Shown here in pieces: positions 9,951-20,063 of a DNA stretch of 24,386 nucleotides. The notes under the pieces are model-generated. The model did no database searches and was not told where the DNA came from. It saw nothing but the letters and a program-made list of their open reading frames with translations. A program made the position numbers and the translations under genes. The DNA lies in NCBI RefSeq assembly GCF_963678635.1, contig NW_026970978.1:1-24386 (forward strand), in the 5' to 3' direction. Position 1 is the first letter of the stretch; every line of letters starts with the position of its first letter. This stretch comes from Symsagittifera roscoffensis (taxonomy: Eukaryota > Xenacoelomorpha > Acoela > Convolutidae).

Positions 9951-9962
9951 GGGGGGGGGGGG
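9951..9962. repeat. G12 homopolymer
   Basis: Twelve consecutive G on the plus strand (C12 on the minus strand), at the downstream end of the coding fragment that precedes env copy 1. Slippage here may be one cause of the loss of frame. Confidence 0.9.
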
Positions 9963-10390
9963 CTAGGGATAGGAGATGATGAAATATATTATTTAGTCTC
10001 ACTGTGATTTCAAATTTTAGTGTCAAAATATCTTGTGTAGGTATTTGTATATTATGTTCTTGTATATCTTTAAGGATATCTTGTCGATATTGTAATCTGT
10101 TTAGTGCCCAGTTGTGTAATCTGTTACTTTCTTGATGTTGTCCAAATAATCCAGGGGGTGCCTTGAATGTATTCCAACTAATCGTAGGTGTATGTTATTT
10201 GTTGAAATTTCTCTATATCTGGCGGCGAGATTTGTAGGAAATTTTGGAGGAAATGGTGTTTGTGAAATTTGAGTTAAAGAAGGGTTTGAAGGGAGTGAAA
10301 GAGTTTCAGGTAGTGACAAAGATGTGTCAGACGAAACGTCTATAGGATCATTCACTAAATTTGGTTTACCTTGGGTAAAAGTTGTGTCGC
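9963..10390 (-). pseudogene. Unassigned coding fragment upstream of env copy 1
   Basis: The minus-strand frame is open from the junction with block Y (10390) to TAA 10103-10101. It then continues in another frame to about 9963, just before the C12 run. The first part is Ser/Pro-rich (SLSLPETLSLPSNPS). The second part is polar and helix-like, with motifs LDYLDNIKKV, LKDIQEHNIQ and FEITVRLNNIF. It lies directly upstream of the env signal peptide, so it may be the tail of Pol or Gag, but no diagnostic motif is present. An apparent 143-codon ORF (10532-10101) begins inside block Y and crosses the junction, so its first 47 codons are probably fortuitous. Confidence 0.5.
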
Positions 10391-11455
10391 ACATCGAGAT
10401 GGCCATTGTTCTGTTGCAATGGGTTTCCTTTGCTGCGATGCCAAGTCGTACTTTAAATCCGTTGAGTTTAGTGATTGTAGGCAGTGTGATTGGGTTGTCA
10501 ATTTCCTTGCTGCTCGTCTTCGAGCTATACATTATCTATATATTGCTTTGTATTTTTTACATATATAAATCTTTGTTATTCTTGTTTTTTAGTCATGATC
10601 TTGTGTTAGTTTTTACCGCAAAAGCGTTACTATTTAGTTCAGTTATTTTTAAGAGCTACTCACACTTGAGTATCTCTCGTCAAAATAGAGTCGTGTGTGT
10701 CACAAAGTGCGGATGTAGCACGATGGGTGAGGCCGGCTATAGAGCATGCTCAGGACGTCCTCTTCTGGTGGGTTAGGCCAGGAGTGAGGGTATAATTTCA
10801 TGCTCTCTTTTTGGATGGTCCTGTTTTAGTTCAACTTTGGGCTATTTTTTTTATTATTTGTGTTTTTTTGTCGTCTTAGTTTTGTATTTTTTTCAAAAAT
10901 CAAATTGTTTGTTTTGTGTTTGTCTGTTTACTCTTTGGTGTTTTGTTCTTTTGTGTTCAGACTTAAAAGTAGTCTTCAAAAGAAAAATTTATCCAGTTCT
11001 AAGCTGGTGTTAACCCAGTTTGGGTACCGTGGGTTTTTTTTTCTTACTCATGCTGTTAGGTTGTGGTTTGTGGTGTTTAGTAAGCTTGCGTTGGTTAGTT
11101 TGGATTACTATATAATTCTTTTCCAACCGGGTTAAAGGGAAGTTTGAAATGTGTTAAAACTTTTTAGAGTTGTTATCAGTGAAAGTTAAAACTTAATTTC
11201 ATTGTTTTAAACAATTCTTCGTGCGCACGCTGAGCGGTTGTGGTTAGAATTTGTGGGTGAGTGAATATAAAGAAGCGTGTTTGAAAAGATTAGTACTGCT
11301 GTTTGCAATTTATGGACAATTTTTATTAATTTGCTACTTTAAAATTATGAGGTTTACTGCTTGTTTTGGGGGCTGAATTTATTAATTTATTTTTAATTGT
11401 ATGGAGAATTACTGCATTGGGGAAAAGAATTTACATATTAATTTATTGCTTTTTA
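10391..11455 (-). repeat. 3' internal block Y, copy 2
   Basis: Homologous to 2746-3824. It begins abruptly at acatcgagatgg (10391), with no LTR and none of the 2438-2745 sequence before it. It lacks about 34 bp found at 2842-2875. Block Y is thus internal here, followed in minus-strand order by more coding sequence, which proves an internal rearrangement. Plus-strand ORFs here (for example 10860-11135) are open in two copies but differ by many replacements, so they are not called. Confidence 0.75.
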
Positions 11456-11591
11456 CGGGAGAATTTTACTGCCTAATAATTGAAATTGGTCAATAAAAAT
11501 TTTTGAGTTTGGAAAAAGTTTCCCAATTTTTATTTCGCTTTTTGTTTTGTAGATGATTGAAGATCGTGCGTATGAAGAAAAAAGAAAACAT

Positions 11592-13119
11592 TTATGAAGA
11601 ATGGTTAGTTTTGTTCGAATTTATTAGTAAATTATTTAATTCATATTACCTAATCGTCGGTGAAGAATCCATGGGGAAAAACGTCGTGGGTATGTCTGAT
11701 GAGGTTATTAATTTAGCTAGCAAACGAATGATGTGTTTAGTTTTAAGAAGTGGCCAAAGCAATTCGAGTTCTTTAATGATGTTGTGCTCTTCAGTGGTAG
11801 GTGATAGTTCAAACGGTGTGTTTTGAATATGGTTTTAGAGTTTATGATAATAGCGAGTGCTATAAATGAGATTTAGGATTGGGACTTCAACGGGCTGGAA
11901 GAATTCGTGTGGATGATTAGTGGGCGGGATTCGTCTACGTTTAAGAGTTTGGTTAGGGGACAGAAGATATACATCTGAGTGATGGGATCGTAAGGTCGGA
12001 GGGTGCCTTGTAAGTTAGTCTCTTTATTACAATAGGTGACGTTAAGAAAAAATGGTGGGGTGTATTTGGAGTTATTGTATTGATATCTATGGTGAGTTTG
12101 TCCTGCTGGTGTATTGAGAGTTAATAGTGTTGAATGAACTGGTAGTAAGTGTACGTGTGTGTTTGTTTATTTCGTAATATGACATCGTGTGAACAGTGCA
12201 AATCACGTTCTTCGGATGTGAGGAAATGAAAGGTTAATGAAAAGTGGTTCAAGTTGTTAAAGTAAGCATGAACATCACGGAGTGCTGCTGAAATGACGTT
12301 GTCGTATTTTTTATTTAAGGCGATGAGGGTAAAAGTGTTTGGGGTTTTGAAGAAAAATTTTTCTGTTGGTTGGGGGTTAGCAATTGGGTCGTTGTTTAGA
12401 AAGATGTCTCAGTTAGGTCGTATGATGTTATGATCGTAATAATCGATAGAATATTCAGTAGTTTTGGGTGCGGTGAATTTGATGAGTGATTGTCTGTGTC
12501 CTATCTGTGTTACTTGTTTTGGGGTTAGTGCTGTTGTTAGAAGGTAGAGTTGGGTGCTGCATACTTCATTGTCATGAGGGGTGTTATATAGTGGTAGTAA
12601 TAGTGGATTAGTAAAGTGATAGAATGATGTCCATGAAAGTGTAGGGTGTAATACGTGCTCGTTTACATAATTGGGTCTCTCGTCATTGGGGTCTGAACGA
12701 AAGTATGTGTATTGTGGGAAAAAGGGTAGACGTGTTTGGAGAAGTTCTTTGGTGTCAGTGTGAAGTGGATGATTGACAAATGTTGTGGATGTTACTGGGT
12801 TAGATGGTAATGGAGTGTTTGGGAGTTTTCTTTTTAAGGTTCGGTAAGCTCTGGCTAGGTTTGGGAGGTTGGGAAAATTTAGAGGGGCTGGGTTGAGAGT
12901 TGGCAAATTTGTCGGTTGTTTCGATATCGGAGTTTTTGAATGGGGGATAGTGATATATACTGTTGTGTTGGAGTTAGTGTCTGACTCCATGCTGGATGAA
13001 GTGTTATGATGAGGTGATTGAGTTGGGGGGAAAGCTAAAAGTGGGATGATGGGAAGGTTGTTCTAGAGGTTGGCTGGGTGGGAAATTGATCAACGGAGGG
13101 ATCCAATTTGGCGGCTCAT
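11592..13119 (-). pseudogene. ORF X, copy 2 (internal deletion)
   Basis: Second long copy of the unrecognised env-proximal ORF. The ATG overlaps the env tail stop as ATGA (13116-13119), exactly as in copy 1, but two early stops follow. The longest intact frame is 12990-12409 (193 codons), starting at an internal Met. Relative to copy 1 it lacks about 250-270 bp, corresponding to copy 1 residues of about 77-168, which includes the Gln/Leu-rich helix. The basic patch RAYRTLKRK is kept and now sits next to the N-terminal low-complexity region. The frame is cut by TGA at 12411-12409, where copy 1 has Gly. Homology runs on to the shared TAA at 11594-11592. Confidence 0.7.
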
Positions 13120-14567
13120 CGTGGGCTAAAAAGATGGTTGTTCTGAGAACGAAAGTTAGTGGTATGTGGTTGTTCTATAATTTTTTCGTATGTATCTTCT
13201 ATACTGGGTTGTTGGGTTATTATGTGTTGAATCGGGCTTTGTTGATAATTAGATCTCGAAATTAAGAGGTCGGTTAGTGCTATTATTTTGAAATTTCGCA
13301 GTACCATTGAAAAGGGATGATTATGGTTTAGGTTTTCTAATTGTGGCTATAGGCGTTGTATTCGTATTTTTTCTTGATTCGTAAAATGTGATAGGTGTTG
13401 TTGATAGCTTGGTATTGTTTTCTTTTATTTGAGAGTCTAAAAGTATTTCATTGATTGATGTAGAAAATATTCCAAAAATCCTGCGAAAAGTATGCGTGCT
13501 ACGCTTGCTTGTTTATTAACTTGTGTGTGTATTACGCATGTATTGTAGATTCCTTTTAAGAGAGAGAAAAGAAATCCAAGAAAGTTAAATATTGCGTATA
13601 ATATAGTCAGTCTTTCGATGTAGTAAGGCCATCCTAGAAAAGCAAGGAGTTCGTTTTTCAAATTTACAAAACTAAAAATATTTTTTGGTGATATATCTTG
13701 TGGTCTGTGGAATGTAATCTTTTATGTCTTTAAAATATTCGCTTTAGTCTTGTGCGTATATGTCTGAAAAGCCTGCTGTTTCTGAAAGTTTGCGTAGATT
13801 TTAATCAATGGATTTTCGTTGTATTGTGTCCATTTTTGTGAGTAATTCCTGAAATTGTTGCGTACGGATGTGATGTTGAATGTCGGATTTAGAGTATATG
13901 CCGATTGATTGTAAATCGATATTGGGGTTGCGGGCAATAGCTCTACTGCTTTCTGGTGAGAACTTTTTGAGTGATTGCATAAGTGTAAGATATGGCGTGA
14001 GAAGATAGTATTTATCTTCGTCAGGATTTAATTGTACTGCAATGTGGCTATTTTCTGATCCATATGGGACTGCTGTATCCCAAAAATAAGTTCTTCGGGA
14101 GAGTGTATCAACAAAATGTACTTTGATTTTGTAGAATATTGGGATTCTTTTATATAAAGGTGATATTTTTTTGGTACACAATATGTTTCCTTCGTAGTCA
14201 ATAAAATTTGATCTGTTACCTGACAATAAATATCCTGCATAAGGGAATTTAAGTACTACTAGTGCAAGTGATTGTAAATTTTGTATGCGTTCAAGTGAAA
14301 GATTTCTTGAAAGTTTTTCTTATTGTATAGTCTAATCTCATGTCTAAGTGTATGTCATAGTGAATTGCGCCAAAATCAGTGTTGTTCATGAGTGATAGTT
14401 CTTGTAAATGTGTACTGTTTCTGTCTTGTGGTTTTAATTTTCCATCAACTCTTCCTGTGTTTTTTAGAAATTGTACTGGGACATATGAGTTTTCGTCAGT
14501 GGTTGAGTGAGATGTAGCCATTGGATGTATATTTAATTTTCCTGTATTCATGTCAAAACCTTCTTCG
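13116..14567 (-). pseudogene. env: Env-like glycoprotein, copy 2 (5'-truncated)
   Basis: Carries the 3' half of env: the end of the first frame (14567-14291), the second frame with YEGN and GIYSK motifs (14226-13801), further shifted pieces, a transmembrane-like segment (about 13545-13610) and a polar tail open to TGA 13118-13116 (frame open from 13307). The upstream half, including the signal peptide and Cys cluster, is absent, replaced at 14568 by unrelated sequence. 13516-14567 differs from 7323-8374 at a single base (13815, T for G), including the same frameshifts. Closer to the 3' end, identity falls to roughly 85-90%. Confidence 0.75.
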
Positions 14568-15265
14568 CATTTGAGTTGGTTGGTATGATTGTTGTTAACT
14601 GGGTTTTGTTGTTTAAAAAAAAAAATTGTTGTAAGATGTTGGATTTTTTCTAGGTTGTCGTATTTGTTCATTTCGTGTGTATCGTTCGTCAATACTGTAA
14701 GAACGAGGTTTTTGGCTTGAGTAAAATTGCTGATGGTTTTGATTATAGTATTCTTCATCATCTGATGGAAATTAATTTTGTGTATAATATTGAGGTTGAT
14801 TTCTGGAATGGTATTTGTTTGTATTATTTTTGTTTTGTTGAAAAAATGAGTAATTTCTACTTTGTTCTTGTGAGGATTGTGGTTGATCATGACAATATAC
14901 TGAATTTGAAGTCGTTTGTCGTGTTTTTTGACTTTGTGAAAAGAAGGAGTTTTGAGTATTTGTTTTAGAAGGTTTTGTTGTTTCGGTCCATTTACATAGT
15001 TGTAATTATGTTCTACAAAATTATTTCTATGTGATGTTTGTTGTTTGTATGATGGTTTTGTTACTGGTCGGAACGTTGGATAATCCATTTGCGAAACTTT
15101 TTGTGCAACAGATGGTTTTACTGTTGATTGAATGATTATTTGTTGTAGCGTTGAGTTTTTTATTTTTGAAGTTGTAAACTTGGGTTGAATAGGTGAAATG
15201 CTTCGTTTTGCTTCTGTTGTTGTTATTGTTGCAACAATTTCTTCGCTTTCAAAATGTGATGGCGT
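14568..15265 (-). pseudogene. Gag-like C-terminal fragment fused in frame to env
   Basis: The frame is open from 15265 (after TAA 15268-15266) across the breakpoint at 14567/14568 to 14291, 325 codons in all. About 233 codons come from this segment; the rest is env. The segment is Lys/Asn/Gln/Ile-rich. The first 90 residues are low-complexity and basic, with TITTTEAKRS and KFTTSKIKNS. The remainder looks more structured. No protease, zinc-knuckle or RT motif is visible. By position (before the deleted pol) it could be the end of Gag, but this is inference. Confidence 0.45.
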
Positions 15266-15330
15266 TTATATATCTTGTTGTGTAAGATTTCTTGTTTCCT
15301 TTAGGTTATTATTATTTATAAATGTAGAGT

Positions 15331-15549
15331 TTAAACTTTTTTTCCTGCTTTTTCAGGGAAGAATGAATTATAGTTGAAAAGTGTTGCGTCAACTGTAAGT
15401 GGGTATACTCTAACATAATCTTTGTTATTAGAGATGGTGCTAATTGCTTGACTTGATATATTTGTTGTTATATTAATAAATGATTCATGAGACCATTCAG
15501 AGTCCCAAACATAATCTGACTGTTTTGCTAAAACCGTTTCGTCATGATT
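15331..15549 (-). pseudogene. Gag-like fragment
   Basis: Minus-strand frame, about 73 codons, ending at TAA 15333-15331. It contains SDYVWDSEWSHESF and KDYVRVYPLT. Its composition is coding-like, and it follows the 15607-16233 fragment after a short stretch (15550-15660) that is coherent in a third frame (IDYFNHNIDLIEQ). These pieces look like one protein broken by small indels. I do not recognise the family. Confidence 0.4.
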
Positions 15550-15606
15550 TTTATATTTTGTATTCTAAACTTTTTTCTTGCTTGTTCAATAAGATCAATA
15601 TTGTGA

Positions 15607-16233
15607 TTAAAATAATCGATTATGAACCATGCTAATTTTTTTCTGGAAATTGTATCTACTAACATGTTGTGTTATGTCCTTTTTTGTTAGATCTTCTGGG
15701 ATTGCATTTAAAAAGTTTGAAAATATGTGTATTTCCTGTCGTACAGTTGTATGTCGAATTGTTTGAGTTCGTGAATCGCTTTGAGGTTCATTCAATTCTA
15801 ATATAGATAAATAGCTATAGATAAGTGAGATTACATCATTTGTGAATGTTGAGTTTGATCGTATTGAGTTTTGGTGTTGTATGATTTTGATGTATTGTGT
15901 AAAAACTTTTGAAAATTCAATATCTACATTATCAGTTTGAATGAGATATCTGTCATGAAATGTATTTGGTGAATTGATTTCTTTTGTGTAGATTCCTTAT
16001 TGTGATGTGAGACTACAGATAACTTTGAGATAGTGGTCAAGAAGTTGTCTTTTGATTTTTACATCGGGAAATTCTCTTGTGCACCGACTTTCTCCTTTTT
16101 TGAATAAATTTGCGATTAGGTTTTGGCAAAACTGTACCTGTCCTCGAGCTTCAGTTAATAAAGATAATAAGAATGGAAGTACTGAATTTTCTGGGTTATC
16201 TTTATTTCGAATCCCTTTTATGTTGTATGATTG
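15607..16233 (-). pseudogene. Gag-like fragment with one in-frame stop
   Basis: 209 codons in one frame, interrupted only by TAA at 15999-15997. The upstream half has an alpha-helical look (LPFLLSLLTEARGQVQ, KIKRQLLDHYLKVICS). The downstream half has FTQYIKIIQHQN and FSNFLNAIPEDLTKKD. No signal peptide, Cys cluster or catalytic motif is seen. A capsid-type helical domain of Gag would fit the position between the 5' LTR and the pol/env side, but sequence evidence for Gag is lacking. Confidence 0.45.
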
Positions 16234-16270
16234 TTAATGTGTAATTTTCAATGTGTCTCATTGGTTGATT

Positions 16271-16713
16271 TCAATTGTACAAACATATTGGTTTGTTTAT
16301 GTAACAAATTTTTATTCTACGTTTACCTTTTATTGATGCTGGTGACGTTGTTTCTGAGTCAGTGAAATATAGTTGATCGTCAATTTGACGGTTTTTGTTT
16401 ATTGAGTCTTTAAAATTGTGAAGTTTTTGTATTGCGTTGTTTCTGATTCTGAGACTGCGTTTCTTCGTTTTGAAAAAAAAATTTCTAATAATTTGTTTTT
16501 TTTTGTTAATTATTTTCTTTCTTAGTGTTTGTCTTTTTGTTTTTATGTATCCTACTAATTTTCTGTGTGGTGTGATTACGAGGTCGTATCTGTCGTCGTT
16601 AATTCGTTAATTAAACAATTGTGTATTATGATTGTTTGTTTGTTTTCTAAACTGTCTCTTGACATAAGGTTTAGGATGATGAATGCAAAATCTGGATTAG
16701 TGATTCTTATGTC
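16271..16713 (-). pseudogene. Basic coding fragment (Gag-like region)
   Basis: Two overlapping minus-strand frames, 16713-16576 and 16606-16271, read as one sequence with a single-base shift near 16595. The second frame, 111 codons, is strongly basic (KTKRQTLRKKIINKKK, KTKKRSLRIR). Such a block could be nucleic-acid binding. It is part of the degraded 5' coding region of the element. The neighbouring ORF 16943-16731 (70 codons) may be a further piece. Confidence 0.35.
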
Positions 16714-16943
16714 TTAAACTGTTAGTTTTTTCAATTTTTTGTAGTTAGCTTAACTTGGGTCGTATATTTTAGTTGGAGAGAAAAGCGTATATCGATTCCT
16801 GAAGATGATTTGTACTTTTTGGTGACTGATTTTAAGCTAAGATATAGACCTAATAGGTATAATAGATACCTAATTTTACTTAGGGGTTGTGATTTGCGAT
16901 CAAGGGTCGGAGAATAGTAAATCGATTTACAAGGTTCTGGCAT

Positions 16944-17644
16944 AATCAGAACTCGAGTAGTTCGTTAGATACTATTTTATGATTAAGTTACTAAGTTTAG
17001 CCTGGGTCATCTAAGAGGAGAGGGATCAAGCGAAGGACGAGTAACCGAAGTTCTTCACTGTTTATCTTAATTAAAATGGTAAGTTTTTTGAAAAATTTCT
17101 GTTAATTCTGGGTCGTCGATAAGGGTTGGGTAGTGAATCGACGTTTGAGGTCGTTAGACACTAATTAAATTGGGAGGTGGAGAAAAAAATTGTTCTATTT
17201 GATCCAAGGATAGGACTTGATGACCAGTAGATATTTAAAAATTTACATAAAATTTTAATTTAATTTAAAGATCCAAGGAAAGCCTTGATGATCTGTTATT
17301 CTAAATGAAGTTAAATTAAGTGAAGGCAAAAACAAGCCTTGATAGTTTAAAATTAAAGGGTTAAGGTTAAGTTTTTGTTTTGATGAGTGTTAGTTTTTGA
17401 AACTCGCTGTTTTGTTTTAGGTGATGAAGCTGGGATGAAGAGATGAATTATATATACTATCAATTTATGATTTATACTAACTCAGTTTTATATTTTTATG
17501 CTCAATAAATAATTTTTCAAGATGTTATTAAGCTACAACTGATTCAAGGAAAACGACAAGTGTTGTTTTTATCAGTTGTTATTGTATAACTATTAGGTTT
17601 AGTATCATGAAAGGTTATTGAAGATAATTCTTCAAAATTTTATG
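16944..17644. other. No gene seen
   Basis: AT-rich internal sequence between Gag-like fragments, with stops in all minus frames. A short inverted repeat, acaactgat (17535-17543) and atcagttgt (17571-17579), is present. Recurrent cttgatga motifs (for example 17217, 17285) suggest small decayed duplications. Confidence 0.5.
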
Positions 17645-17869
17645 TCATAAATGAAAATTTAAATTTACTGCCTGTAGTATCCTAAATACAAAAGTTTGAT
17701 CTCGTTTTTGTCGTACTATCATGAATTCAATTGGTAAATTTCCTAGTAATCGTAGGTCGTCTCTTGTTCGACGTCTTCTTCCAATACTGGGTAGTTCTCG
17801 TATTGTTCGGAATATTGGATTTGATCTCTTGATTCGAAGAGACATATCTATTATTTTGTCATATAACAT
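17645..17869 (-). pseudogene. First ORF after the PBS (possible Gag N-terminus)
   Basis: ATG at 17869-17867, 74 codons. The frame is open upstream as far as the PBS (17957), adding about 30 codons of amphipathic, helix-like sequence (LDLDKIKLELDKYN). The protein contains an Arg-rich run (SIGRRRRTRDDLR). It is the first reading frame of the element on the minus strand, so it could be the start of Gag, or an Env-like fragment with a basic cleavage-type site. I cannot tell which. Confidence 0.35.
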
Positions 17870-17939
17870 ATTTAAAATGTTGTATTTGTCTAATTCTAAT
17901 TTAATTTTGTCTAAGTCTAGGTTAGTTAAGGTTTGTTCG

Positions 17940-17957
17940 AGACTTTTGGTTGCACCA
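17940..17957 (-). other. Primer-binding site (tRNA)
   Basis: Two bases (TC on the minus strand) inside the 5' LTR end, the minus strand reads TGGTGCAACCAAAAGTCT. It begins with TGG, complementary to the CCA end of a tRNA. Spacing and the TGG start are standard for LTR retroelements. The matching tRNA was not identified, and only the first 10-12 bases may pair. Confidence 0.6.
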
Positions 17958-17959
17958 GA

Positions 17960-18337
17960 TGAGTTTTGTACTATGTACTATACTCATAGAGTAATTTCAG
18001 ATAAGGTACACCGTCTGCTCGTCACGCTATCTTATTTTCGGCCGGATAGATTCGTGCAACTTCTTAGTCTTTTACCAATTTTGATCTTACTCTTATATCT
18101 CCTAGTCTCAATAGATCTAGTGTACACCGGTTTACGCGAGTTAGTTCCAGAATGAGAACAACTGTATTCTAAGTGAAATTCAAATTGTTCTTGTGTTGAA
18201 ACTACAAGTAGCTTTAACACTTACAAATAAATAGGTTGTTAGTTTGATGGAGTATGATTGGTTAGTTTTCAATATTTTATAGAGATAAAATATCATAATA
18301 ATAACCAATGATAAATATTAGTAAAGATCTGGTTCCA
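17960..18337 (-). repeat. 5' LTR
   Basis: 378 bp, TGGAACC...AACTCA on the minus strand, homologous to 2059-2437 with roughly 30 substitutions. It is flanked outside by CAAT and inside by TC plus the PBS. The plus strand happens to carry a 144-codon ORF (17721-18155) running through it, which I regard as a shadow. Confidence 0.88.
18258..18281 (-). promoter_or_regulatory. LTR core promoter: TATA box (and AACCAATC motif)
   Basis: TATAAAA on the minus strand (18281-18275) in the upstream part of the 5' LTR. An AACCAATC motif lies just downstream, and another CCAAT-like site lies upstream (CATTGGTT). The TATA box is kept in all three LTRs (970-976, 2375-2381), so transcription would start about 25-30 bases downstream, near 18250. 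Confidence 0.55.
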
Positions 18338-18341
18338 CAAT
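18338..18341. repeat. Target-site duplication, right
   Basis: caat directly outside the 5' LTR, matching 2055-2058. Confidence 0.65.
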
Positions 18342-18486
18342 GCACATTAAGTGTTGTTTCTTGTTTTAAGCTAAAGTTGGTTACTTGTTGTTCAATTTCA
18401 ACTTTTTTTGAGCATGTTTAATTTTTGCTACTTTTTTATGTTACTCATTTTCTCGATTTTGTTCCTTTAAAAATTTTTCTTAAGCA

Positions 18487-18599
18487 AACCCCATCACACA
18501 CACGCCAGACCAACCTCCCCCGCCAGAATCAACCCTAACCCCCCACCCGACTGGGGATTTGATTCAGGCGAGGGTGGGAGAGGGAGAGGTTGGTTTAAG
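18487..18599. repeat. GC-rich imperfect hairpin
   Basis: In an AT-rich surround, ccaacctcccccgcc with agaatcaa (about 18509-18532) is complementary, with mismatches and one insertion, to ttgattcaggcgagg through gagaggttgg (about 18560-18593). The loop is C-rich. No ORF. It could be a small foldback element or part of a regulatory region. Confidence 0.45.
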
Positions 18600-19010
18600 T
18601 GTCATACATGTTTTTAATCTAATTTTTTGGTTATAGAACGTGTTTTAACATCAATTCATTAATTCGAATTTTTTCTAATATATTTACAAAATGAAGCAAA
18701 ACAAGCAAAATGAAAAAATTCCATTCTACTTTTTATAAAATTCATTATAACGGATATCAAATAAATTTTAAAGCATGTTTTTGCGGTAAAAACGGATTTA
18801 AATCCATTCTCAATCCAATTTTGTTGTCTGAGCGTAAAATGGGAATCGATTATATTGATAATAATTTACACCACGAAATTCCATTATAATTGATTTTCTT
18901 TTTTTTAAAGCGGGAGTTGGCTAAATTAAAAGTATCAATTGAAGATTATCCGGAGAAAGTTTTTGTAGATTTAATAAAAACACACTTTTTTGAGACGATG
19001 AATTTTGTAA
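18600..19010. other. No gene seen
   Basis: AT-rich intergenic sequence with a palindromic ggatttaaatcc at about 18793. No supported coding region. Confidence 0.5.
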
Positions 19011-19410
19011 TCAGATTTTTGACACGCTTTGGACGGTTGTTCTTTCATTGGTCGCTTTGGTAAAAATTGTCGTTAAAAGATGTAATTGCTTTCTCAGATC
19101 TAAAATCTGATCAAGAAATTGTTCCAAGTGGCTGAATTGACGCTTTGCACTGCCATCAAAAAATTGAAGGTTTGACTTGAGCGACAGCTGGATGCAAAAT
19201 TGCCGCCAAAAGTGCTGGAATCCGTAGTTTTCACAGGCTGACTCACGCATTGATCTTATTCTGCTGTAATCGACTTAAGGCCACCGTTTTCCCATGATTC
19301 GCAATGTTTCTAGGTTGCCTTTCGTAAATCAGTGAAAATATTTCTTATTTCTGAAAGATCTTTGGCTGCACGAAGAAAGTCATCAACGAACAAAAAAATT
19401 TTGAGGCTCC
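19011..19410 (-). pseudogene. Possible reverse-transcriptase remnant of BEL/Pao relic
   Basis: On the minus strand a frame reads FLFVDDFLRAAKDLSEIRN. FVDD (19390-19379) corresponds to the YxDD-type catalytic box of reverse transcriptases, and the following residues resemble the segment after YVDD in BEL/Pao elements. It ends at a stop about 20 codons later. A 79-codon ORF (19250-19011) continues downstream in another frame and may be decayed pol. It lies downstream of the protease-like fragment at 19878-20063, as expected for BEL/Pao order. Confidence 0.4.
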
Positions 19411-19877
19411 ATTTCGCAGTTTTTCTTCATGATCCATCTGATCCTTCTTTGAGACATCTTGTTGAGTGAAACACTAGCAATTCTTTCAATAACTAGCAAC
19501 AGTTAATTTATCAGGGTTGTATGATCCCACTAGTGTACGATGAAACTTTTTAGAATTACTTTACAAAGCGACTGGCGAAAACACATTGGATTTTCAGGAT
19601 CCAGCGCTATTGGAATTGGCTAACATTGCAAGTACCAATCGAAGTTCTAAAAAAATTGTCCAGAGCAAGTTGTTGAAGTTCTATCAAAATCACTCAATGT
19701 TTTTAGTCTTAAATTTGTTTTTTTTTAAATGTCATTGATATAGTAGATGGTATAAAATATCATGAGGTTCGTGAAACTTTTTTTTGTTTTCTGGAATTGA
19801 ATCGAGGAGTTCTCCCAAATCCCAAAGTTTCCTTCTATCGTCAATCGTAAATCATAAAATGCCTTAACAAGGGTTGA

Positions 19878-20063
19878 CTATGATTTGGTAGTTTTACCAA
19901 TAAGACTCCATCTAACTATTGCGTCAAGAGTTTTGTTTTTAACTGCGATCTTATTTTTCCCATGAATATCAAAGTCATTGTGGACTATACAAACAAAGAA
20001 AGGGTCTATTTTGATAGGTTTATCGAAGTCAGGATCTGAGAGTTTGCGTTCATTTAAATCCAT
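19878..20063 (-). pseudogene. BEL/Pao-type protease-domain fragment
   Basis: 61 codons on the minus strand. RKLSDPDFDKPIKID matches the LADPDF...IDLLLG signature in BEL/Pao polyproteins, and TLDAIVRWSLIGK corresponds to the following NTxLGWVLSG motif. Catalytic residues further upstream are in broken frames (20064-20300). This is clearly an old relic independent of the large element. Confidence 0.65.

Larger units (their letters stand above)
2059..18337 (-). mobile_element. Env-bearing LTR retroelement, composite and defective
   Basis: A 16.3-kb element on the minus strand, bounded by two LTRs of about 378 bp that differ at about 30 positions (roughly 92% identical). It has TG...CA ends, a CAAT target duplication and a PBS next to the 5' LTR. 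It holds two env copies, three copies of an unrecognised ORF X, two Y blocks and a Gag-like region, all with frameshifts and stops. I found no RT, RNase H or integrase. The internal order (env-X-Y, then another coding fragment-env-X-X-Y) indicates that two deleted genomes were joined, plus later local duplication. The env glycoprotein makes it retrovirus-like, but the lineage (Ty3/Gypsy-errantivirus type or other) cannot be assigned without pol. Confidence 0.85.

Noticed and set aside
10101-10532. 143-codon minus ORF taken as one gene
   Set aside because: It spans the rearrangement joint at 10390/10391. Only the 10101-10390 part continues as coherent coding sequence downstream, so it was annotated as a fragment.
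17721-18155. 144-codon plus-strand ORF crossing the 5' LTR
   Set aside because: Runs antisense through the LTR, PBS and the first minus-strand ORF. The LTR part is explained by the LTR itself.
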